A stretch of DNA of 64,000 nt, from the NCBI GenBank assembly GCA_964016985.1, contig OZ024834.1, positions 86,547,723-86,611,722 of the forward strand. The letters are read 5' to 3'. Position 1 is the first letter of the stretch. Every line of letters starts with the position of its first letter. This DNA comes from Anodontia alba (taxonomy: Eukaryota; Mollusca; Bivalvia; Lucinida; Lucinidae). Shown one piece after another: positions 61,801 through 64,000 of this stretch. Position numbers and translations under genes: made by a program. The notes under the pieces are model-generated. The model saw only the letters and a list, made by a program, of their open reading frames with translations. It did not search any database and had not been told where the DNA came from.

Positions 61801-62197
61801 TCCTTATATAGCATAAAGTTTGTTCCAGTATTTAAAGGACAGCTAATGTGTACCAGTAATCCAGTCTGTGACCTAGTTTAAAAATTAGACACGCCCCAAC
61901 CGCAGTTCGAACATAAATAGCACTGACAGCCCCAACCCCAGTTCGAACATAAAGAGCTCATGCAGTTAAAGCTCTGTCTCTCTTTGACCTTCTGTCTGTC
62001 TCTGAGTGTCTGTCGGTCTATCTGTCTGTCTGTCTCTCTCTATTTGTGTGAGTTCTTACCTGAGTTATATTAAACCGGTGTGAAACTTGTGCTGTTACTA
62101 TTGTAGCTACAGAGCAGCCACATCCAAGCAGCATTATTTTGGTCGGCGGCTGGGTTAGGGATTGAATCATTCTATAGGTTGCCACTCCAGGGTTGCA
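37032..62197 (-). CDS. GABA-B-type class C GPCR gene (15 exons in window; 5' exons outside)
   Basis: This is a multi-exon gene for a class C receptor of the GABA-B family, which acts at the plasma membrane and couples to G proteins as an obligate dimer in known members. Joined exons are 62197-62060, 60658-60487, 58635-58534, 57198-57133, 56167-55972, 54804-54664, 51744-51583, 50597-50511, 48064-47914, 46584-46467, 45824-45717, 43465-43343, 40679-40533, 39434-39246 and 37163-37032. All have AG/GT borders and matching phases. The product has lobe sequences of the Venus-flytrap domain, a TM1-TM2 loop with KMSSPNINN, seven TM segments ending FVPK, and a short Ser-rich tail. Conserved cysteines (FCK before TM3, VCY before TM5) should form the class C disulfide. 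It looks closer to GABBR2 than GABBR1 (FCAAYK, KMSSP). The signal peptide and first part of lobe I lie beyond 64000. One exon has a one-base frameshift. The family call is firm; ligand and paralogue identity are inferred. Confidence 0.92.
37365..37422. repeat. (CA)29 microsatellite in last receptor intron
   Basis: 58 bp; complementary to the (TG)25 at 37699-37748 in the same intron. Confidence 0.97.
37699..37748. repeat. (TG)25 microsatellite in last receptor intron
   Basis: 50 bp, inverse of the CA tract 277 bp away. Confidence 0.97.
38015..38400 (-). mobile_element. Family X repeat with G17 tract
   Basis: Contains a G17 run at 38325-38341 followed by a further G7, where other copies have ccccc/ggggg of variable length. 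Confidence 0.78.
39246..39434 (-). CDS. Receptor exon: TM6, TM7 and FVPK
   Basis: 189 bp, 63 codons, phase 0. ALNDSRQIGMCLYNVVVL matches ALNDSKYIGMSVYNV of GABBR2. TM6 and TM7 follow and the exon ends at IFVPK|GTAAGT, the canonical end of the GABA-B heptahelix. Confidence 0.94.
39772..39880 (-). mobile_element. Family X repeat, fragment, in receptor intron
   Basis: Only the end from gagaaaagtccagggagtgc to acaagcgcaaaccgaacaaa is present. Confidence 0.75.
39985..40140. repeat. Fold-back repeat, in receptor intron
   Basis: Arms ctgaaattcatattttgagc type with ctggatgat; apex cgagaagcccttcgg. Confidence 0.83.
40533..40679 (-). CDS. Receptor exon: extracellular loop 2 and TM5
   Basis: 147 bp, 49 codons, phase 0. 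GHDAEVRPYIRVCYSEY aligns with GRDISIRPLLEHCENTH at exactly the same spacing from TM4, followed by TM5 and the FLAWETR motif. The VC cysteine pairs with the TM3-top cysteine in class C receptors. Acceptor ttaag, donor CAA|GTAAGT. Confidence 0.9.
40961..41018. repeat. Family C-like fold-back (GAGACGG core)
   Basis: Short palindrome built on atccagatgagacgg and its complement; related ends, different core. It lies in a receptor intron. Confidence 0.7.
41280..41985 (+). mobile_element. Family X repeat, long copy, in receptor intron
   Basis: Includes the extension shared with 16585-17378, in the opposite orientation. Confidence 0.78.
42838..43172 (+). mobile_element. Family E dispersed repeat with terminal direct repeats, in receptor intron
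   Basis: Begins and ends with the same ~45-bp segment (tgtgttctttrtttccaaag + gcaatcttttt...acttttatt), about 290 bp apart. Confidence 0.75.
43199..43290. repeat. Family D fold-back, in receptor intron
   Basis: Palindrome gaatttgctcctacgaggag / complement; it ends about 50 bp from the TM4 exon donor. Confidence 0.75.
43343..43465 (-). CDS. Receptor exon: TM4
   Basis: 123 bp, 41 codons, phase 0. It encodes DYQLIGVVCALSVVMVIV and IIWEFVGPQALVVKE; the W..V.P pattern is the GABA-B TM4 exit (CWQAVDPLRRTVE). Acceptor ttgcag, donor GAG|GTGAGT. Confidence 0.92.
43733..43860 (+). repeat. T-run followed by tRNA B-box-like sequence
   Basis: A run of about 33 T is followed by gtgggttcgattcccattcg, a B-box motif; probably the remnant of a SINE. 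It lies in a receptor intron. Confidence 0.45.
44264..44450 (+). mobile_element. Family E dispersed repeat, in receptor intron
   Basis: Diverged copy similar to the one at 27608. Confidence 0.65.
45092..45448 (+). mobile_element. MITE family B, copy 7, in receptor intron
   Basis: Complete copy between the TM3 and TM4 exons of the receptor. Confidence 0.9.
45717..45824 (-). CDS. Receptor exon: TM3 (IRTFCFCVGFTVAFGALFSK)
   Basis: 108 bp, 36 codons, phase 0. TM3 is followed by KTWRVYKIF, matching the KTWRVHAIF motif of GABBR2. Acceptor tttcag, donor GTG|GTAGGT. Confidence 0.93.
45950..46350 (+). mobile_element. Family X repeat, partly duplicated, in receptor intron
   Basis: The GTCTGGGAAGGGCTGCGG end occurs before a complete copy, so one end is repeated. 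Confidence 0.76.
46467..46584 (-). CDS. Receptor exon: intracellular loop 1 and TM2 (VKMSSPNINN)
   Basis: 118 bp, starts by completing an AG|A arginine codon and ends FCK in phase 0, donor AAG|GTAAGA. KMSSPNINN is the diagnostic GABA-B loop 1 motif. FC carries the TM3-top cysteine. Confidence 0.93.
46636..46852 (+). mobile_element. Family X repeat, partial, in receptor intron
   Basis: Runs from the tctacgaggcgatttg segment to CACTCCCTGGACC, with short deletions. Confidence 0.75.
47845..47898. repeat. (CT)n microsatellite beside TM1 exon donor
   Basis: About 54 bp; reads (GA)n in the receptor pre-mRNA, 15 nt past the donor. Confidence 0.96.
47914..48064 (-). CDS. Receptor exon: TM1
   Basis: 151 bp. 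It encodes DGHVPLDS, then TM1 (IPLWLYITMATLSAIGILIA) and the intracellular start FNIKYRSNR, matching FNIKNRNQK of GABBR2. The acceptor lies directly beside an (ATT)n run and the donor (CAG|GTGACT) lies 15 nt from a (GA)n run. Confidence 0.93.
48070..48091. repeat. (AAT)n microsatellite beside TM1 exon acceptor
   Basis: Reads (ATT)n in the pre-mRNA and forms the tract just before cag. Confidence 0.95.
48455..48610 (+). mobile_element. SINE fragment (3' part), in receptor intron
   Basis: Homologous to 52275-52430, lacking the tRNA head. Confidence 0.78.
49982..50100 (-). mobile_element. Family X repeat, fragment, in receptor intron
   Basis: Terminal 120 bp only. Confidence 0.72.
50218..50440. 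repeat. Long family C element, in receptor intron
   Basis: Near-full copy with GCGCATTTTGGATAGCCGAG; it ends about 70 bp from the receptor exon at 50511. Confidence 0.75.
50511..50597 (-). CDS. Receptor exon: flytrap-to-TM linker (YLGTYVMVEH...WKDGGIKWK)
   Basis: 87 bp, phase 1 to phase 1. Acceptor tttcag, donor AAAG|GTACTT. It aligns with the GABBR segment KKIGYYDSTKDDLSW...KWIGG that precedes TM1. The junction codons GGC and GAC formed with neighbours are in frame. Confidence 0.88.
51030..51624 (-). repeat. Exon-derived minisatellite next to receptor exon donor
   Basis: About 14 copies of a ~43-bp unit (some shortened) matching the 3' end of exon 51583-51744 plus its donor. On the minus strand the unit includes gatccgattaaagattgtaa, agttcaaag and ccaag|gtaact. 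Two-unit higher-order copies are visible at 51330-51400 and 51480-51545. Confidence 0.88.
51583..51744 (-). CDS. Receptor exon: end of flytrap (DQFTYQDKDI, GVSGRVLFENG)
   Basis: The acceptor is tttcag and the exon encodes SLDQFTYQDKDIND and LTGVSGRVLFENG, typical of the GABA-B hinge return strand (compare GVTGQVVFRNG in GABBR2). With donor CAAG|GTAAAT at 51582 it is 162 bp and phase 1. A weaker alternative donor, GATT|GTAAAG, lies 25 nt upstream and also leaves phase 1 only with a shorter tail. The last ~40 nt and the donor form the unit of the adjacent minisatellite. Confidence 0.85.
52124..52440 (+). mobile_element. tRNA-derived SINE, in receptor intron
   Basis: The tRNA-like head (gccggcctcggtggctcagt, then cggcttcaatcc) supplies A- and B-box-like pol III motifs. 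The body contains ttgtcagtttctggcgaaag and a 3' part ending gccgtaaaacctcaacacaa. A second, headless copy lies at 48455-48610. Confidence 0.8.
53690..54025 (+). mobile_element. Family X repeat, in receptor intron
   Basis: Near-complete core copy from the agtgctttaaaccccc segment to CCCTGGACTTTTC. Confidence 0.78.
54470..54620. repeat. Long family C element, in receptor intron
   Basis: Degenerate copy ending about 45 bp from the hinge-helix exon at 54664. Confidence 0.65.
54664..54804 (-). CDS. Receptor exon: flytrap hinge helix (CYDHIWIAALALN)
   Basis: 141 bp, phase 1 to phase 1. Acceptor tttcag, donor ATTG|GTATGT. CYDHIWIAALALNCTE matches the family motif AYDAIWALALALN. The exon also carries NAS and NCT glycosylation sites. 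It was located because neighbouring exons were in phase but lacked this segment. Confidence 0.9.
55035..55175. repeat. Palindrome related to MITE A/B core, in receptor intron
   Basis: tttcttatttctacacaaaa, then ttgtgtgtacccatcagaag and near-complement. Confidence 0.85.
55395..55575 (-). mobile_element. Family H repeat (GTGATTGTGGCATTTCCTGG end), in receptor intron
   Basis: Shares atgcccaggaaatgccacaa, tcacgaag and atgacaaaacaaa with copies at 38740-38870, 51950-52060, 14325-14460, 17620-17720 and 61620-61830. Function unknown. Confidence 0.65.
55826..55877. repeat. (TG)n microsatellite in receptor intron
   Basis: 52 bp; reads (CA)n in the pre-mRNA about 95 nt downstream of the exon 55972 donor. 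Confidence 0.96.
55972..56167 (-). CDS. Receptor exon: flytrap lobe II (AYKLGLYGPK, YGWFGYDFW)
   Basis: 196 bp, phase 0 start, phase 1 end, donor G|GTTAGT. AYKLGLYGPKIVWIIYGWF aligns with the GABBR2 segment around MYGSKYQWIIPGWY. The tyrosine that contacts agonist in GABBR1 (GWY) is phenylalanine here. A partial, stop-containing copy of the middle of this exon lies in the upstream intron at 56883-56948. Confidence 0.9.
56310..56474. repeat. (GATA)n microsatellite and adjacent fold-back
   Basis: AGCT/GATA tetramers run to 56350. Then 56382-56474 forms a long stem (gtgtgaggggtagatataaa against its complement) around a cccgggggtcactgtctggc loop. It lies in a receptor intron. Confidence 0.85.
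56883..56948 (-). pseudogene. Partial duplicate of receptor exon 55972-56167 with in-frame stop
   Basis: About 66 bp in the intron between 57133 and 56167 match 56034-56099 with few differences. In the coding frame three are synonymous (GAA/GAG, TTG/TTA, CCG/CCA), but the TGG of YDFW is TAG. No acceptor or flanking homology is preserved, so it is a dead exon fragment. Confidence 0.85.
57133..57198 (-). CDS. Receptor exon: flytrap lobe II (KHDARIIV...VFCA)
   Basis: 66 bp, 22 codons, phase 0. DARIIV is the strongly conserved GABA-B strand motif, and the exon ends VFCA just before the next exon's AYK. Acceptor tttcag, donor GCT|GTAAGT. Confidence 0.92.
57857..58048 (-). CDS. Candidate nested small secreted protein or CUB-like first exon
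   Basis: A 63-residue frame inside a receptor intron, same strand. It starts with a clear signal peptide (MFLILIVFFFILSYHATA). Later SGYITSPSVPGYYG resembles the opening strand of CUB domains (G-x-I-T-S-P-x-x-P-x-x-Y). Possible donors (TAT|GTAAGC, ACG|GTAAAA) lie inside, so it may be a first exon rather than a full gene. No partner exons were found. It could be chance. Confidence 0.3.
   Translation of the reverse strand: MFLILIVFFFILSYHATAFEIHPTKTNPARLIAPYVSGYITSPSVPGYYGKTYLNGARVLKSI
58534..58635 (-). CDS. Receptor exon: flytrap lobe II (VIDDLVQRLKGANIT)
   Basis: 102 bp, 34 codons, phase 0. Acceptor tttcag, donor AAG|GTAACA. VIDDLVQRLKGANITVIS aligns with the GABBR1 segment beginning TLDDLEERVKEAG. 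It carries the N-glycosylation site NIT. Confidence 0.9.
58722..58962. mobile_element. Family F nested palindrome element, copy 2, in receptor intron
   Basis: Same architecture; starts GGCCCCGAGATTATAAAAC. It lies 85 bp upstream of exon 58534-58635. Confidence 0.85.
59100..59850. repeat. Tandem ~365-bp segmental duplication, in receptor intron
   Basis: 59140-59474 and 59510-59845 align through segments such as acagtcatc, tacgtcatcgtttaatcacc and agccagactgtctgtaacaa, with moderate divergence. Confidence 0.78.
59989..60068 (+). CDS. Exon-like segment on strand opposite the receptor
   Basis: 80 bp bounded by tttgacag and AGT|GTAAGT, open in one frame: NISEFTVADVKSRLSSKTNV then YPYYII. It lies antisense inside a receptor intron. 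It has no recognised family and no partner exon. Confidence 0.25.
60487..60658 (-). CDS. Receptor exon: flytrap lobe I/II junction, with one-base frameshift
   Basis: The exon encodes LSDRKRFPNF followed by YRIDSPDHLLHPT and ends NQALEYFSS. It aligns without gaps to GABA-B receptors only if one base is dropped from an A6 run on the plus strand at 60600-60605. As written the exon is 172 bp instead of 171 and the frame meets a TGA a few codons later. The donor is TCG|GTAAGT and the acceptor is gtag. Because all other exons are intact, a sequencing or assembly indel is the simplest explanation; a null allele is possible. Confidence 0.85.
60957..61188. mobile_element. Family F nested palindrome element, copy 3, in receptor intron
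   Basis: Same architecture with AGCAGAG in place of AGCTGAG in one arm. Confidence 0.83.
61209..61463 (-). CDS. Uncharacterised CpG-rich ORF (84 aa)
   Basis: An uninterrupted frame with noticeably more CpG than its AT-rich surroundings, inside a receptor intron next to a family-F repeat. It includes FKMKLVKNNKRTLEDRFIW. No domain is recognised. It may be a fragment of a mobile element's protein or a lone exon. Confidence 0.25.
   Translation of the reverse strand: MRACVMFLWGRQESGRIKLRNGNGMANAFSVTTFKMKLVKNNKRTLEDRFIWITEAKRTYRFLISGTSASSMNANGSISFDSRL
61620..61830 (+). mobile_element. Family H repeat, in receptor intron
   Basis: Shares tttgttttgtcattatttgt and cctccggaaggcagtgcttc with the family. 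Confidence 0.65.
62060..62197 (-). CDS. Receptor exon: flytrap lobe I (CNPG...FNITQ)
   Basis: 138 bp, 46 codons, phase 0 at both ends. The acceptor is tttcag and the donor is CAG|GTAAGA. It contains PTKIMLLGCGCSVATIV, which aligns with the GABBR1 segment holding the first agonist-contact serine (PGCSSVST). That serine is replaced by cysteine here. This is the most 5' exon found; its acceptor requires a further upstream exon outside the window. Confidence 0.9.
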
Positions 62198-62534
62198 CTG
62201 AAAATAATAATATTTAACATCTTAAAGACGACACATCCTCTAATTCAGTATATTTCAAATTTAAGATGTTGTTTTGGCAATAATAATTGTTGAAAACCGT
62301 ATCTAAAAAATCCTGTTTGTTCAGAAGTAACATGCATTCAAAGTTGTAGTAACTTGTGTTGATATTTATAGTTTTGTGAAAAAAGCTTTCTAATGATGCA
62401 CTTTTCAATGTTGTCATTCGTTCTTTATAAATTTTACTTTGAAATTTAATTTTTATTTAAATCCCCATAATTTTATGTTGGACTGCTAATTTTGACACAT
62501 TCTTTTACTATTGAATATTTTGACTTTATATTAA

Positions 62535-63050
62535 AAAAGTCCAGGGAGTGCCACAATCACAAACTGCAGCCCTTCCCAGACACCAAGAGGAGGAGGAAAC
62601 AGACAAAACCAAACAAGCGCAAATCGAACAAACGTACGAAAAGCACTAAGATTAGCTCTCTCTTCCCCAAGCGAGGTAATCGCAATGCTAAAAGGTAACA
62701 AAATAACACAAGGTAAGACATAAAACAAATCGCCTCGTAGAAAAGACCACAAGCAACAAAGAGTAAGACCAACACCGGGACCACCGCCTTAGAACGGTCA
62801 GTAGAGTAAACCATCGGGGGGTTTAAAGCACTTTTACAACTTTACCCTGGGTCCCGATGCTACTCTTAATACAGAAATACATAAAAATTTGGTTCGCATA
62901 AAGGCTCCCAACTCAGTCAATGCATCAAAGCGAACACATGAAAATCAAATTAATCACTATAATAAACAAAGACGAATATTCATGGCTAATTCTACTGTAT
63001 GCCAGAGTAAATGAAAACCAATAGTTGAACCACGGCGGGCCAAGCTAAAG
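62535..63050 (-). mobile_element. Family X repeat, long copy
   Basis: Core plus the extension; it lies upstream of the first visible receptor exon. Confidence 0.78.
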
Positions 63051-63300
63051 CCTCGCATTTTTTTACAATGGTGAAAACTGATTCAATTAAATTTTAAAAG
63101 CATTTTATAAAATACATAAAAAAATGCAAGATACAGATCACGCTTGCAAGAATAAATACATTGTTAAAAGTAACGTTCTGAAAGATTATTCTATAAAATT
63201 CCATTAAAATAAATTCAGCATCGGATGAAGCGGAATTCGGTTTTCCAAGACAACATAATGGGTTCAATGATCCTGAGGAACATAAAACTACAAAACCATT

Positions 63301-63575
63301 TCGAAAACATACCTATATAATTTTGACCCCCTTAAACCCCACTTTTATATAGTAAAACTGGGGTTTATAAGGGTATACATTATTTTTCTTATTTCTGCTC
63401 AAAAACCTAGATTGTGGGTACTCGTTAGAACCGCCTCATCGAGGCGGTTCTAACGAGTACCCATAATCTATGTTTTGAGCAGAATTATGAAAAACATCAG
63501 AATTTTTTATCTGAAAATTTTCATTTTTTGGTGGTAAAATTTTCAGTATATTTGAATAGGCATGTTTTCGTAATG
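63301..63575 (+). mobile_element. MITE family A, copy 14
   Basis: Near-complete; the first TIR bases have decayed. The stem apex reads CCTCATCGAGG rather than CCTCGGCGAGG. Confidence 0.9.
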
Positions 63576-63896
63576 CAAATGCACTGTCATGCAATTATCT
63601 GGTATATTGACGGGAGGGTTGTGTTCAATGACGGTATCCTTTTCTAGGCATCTTCATTTTTTCGTTACTTCAACGGAATAACTTTAAGGAGAGCCAAATT
63701 TTCGGCCTTGTTATCGTGCAATCTTTGCAAGTTCATTCTCTGCCCAAAATACATGTATATAAGTAACTAACTATAACGCCAAGCACTGGCAATCAAAGTT
63801 ATCGACTTGTCTTCATGGATGCGCAACCTGATCTAGACCTTCAAGCTGTCTTATATAGATAAAAACACAAACGTGGAGATACCCAGAAAAGATCAA

Positions 63897-64000
63897 AAAA
63901 AGGGTAAGAGAAAAGTCCAGGGAGTGCCACAATCACAAACCGCAGCCCTTCCCAGACCCCAAGAGGATGAGGAAACCGACAAATCCAAACAAGCACAAAT
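63897..64000 (-). mobile_element. Family X repeat, cut by window end
   Basis: Begins gtaagagaaaagtccaggga and runs off the window. Confidence 0.75.

Overview
The window looks like intergenic and intronic DNA from a repeat-rich animal genome. A marine bivalve mollusc is the best guess. The grounds are the AT-rich composition, GT-AG introns of 0.2-4.3 kb, a very high density of small fold-back (MITE-like) elements, many dinucleotide microsatellites, tRNA-headed SINE remnants, and a retroelement tail of a type I associate with bivalves. The organism is inferred; no sequence here names the species. Almost none of the long open frames are genes. Most are microsatellites, poly(A) runs or transposon bodies read through.

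The main gene lies on the minus strand and runs from 62197 down to 37032. Fifteen exons can be assembled by eye. All splice-junction phases agree, and the joined product (about 676 residues in the window) is a class C G-protein-coupled receptor of the GABA-B type. Exons between 62197 and 50511 encode most of the Venus-flytrap extracellular domain. Exons between 48064 and 39246 encode TM1-TM7. Exon 37163-37032 gives a short serine-rich tail and stop. The first part of the extracellular domain and the signal peptide lie beyond position 64000. One exon carries an extra base in a run of six A.

On the plus strand, three phase-compatible exons (2402-2522, 4255-4517, 8760-8833) form the 3' part of a small cysteine-rich, N-glycosylated, probably secreted or membrane-anchored protein that I do not recognise.

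The rest is mobile and repetitive DNA. It includes 14 copies of a roughly 280-bp inverted-repeat MITE (family A), 7 copies of a roughly 350-bp MITE (family B), small GATC-rich fold-backs (family C), and several other dispersed families (D, E, F, H, X). There are also two tRNA-derived SINE types, a dead non-LTR retrotransposon tail, four minisatellites and more than a dozen microsatellites. From 9 kb to 37 kb I see no host gene.

The most unusual observations concern how repeats interact with the receptor gene and with each other. A minisatellite downstream of exon 51583-51744 is built from the last ~40 nt of that exon plus its splice donor. The TM1 exon is sandwiched between two microsatellites that touch both splice sites. 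A partial exon copy with an in-frame stop sits in an intron. A ~50-90 nt central hairpin is shared, with compensatory changes in both arms, by otherwise different MITE families.
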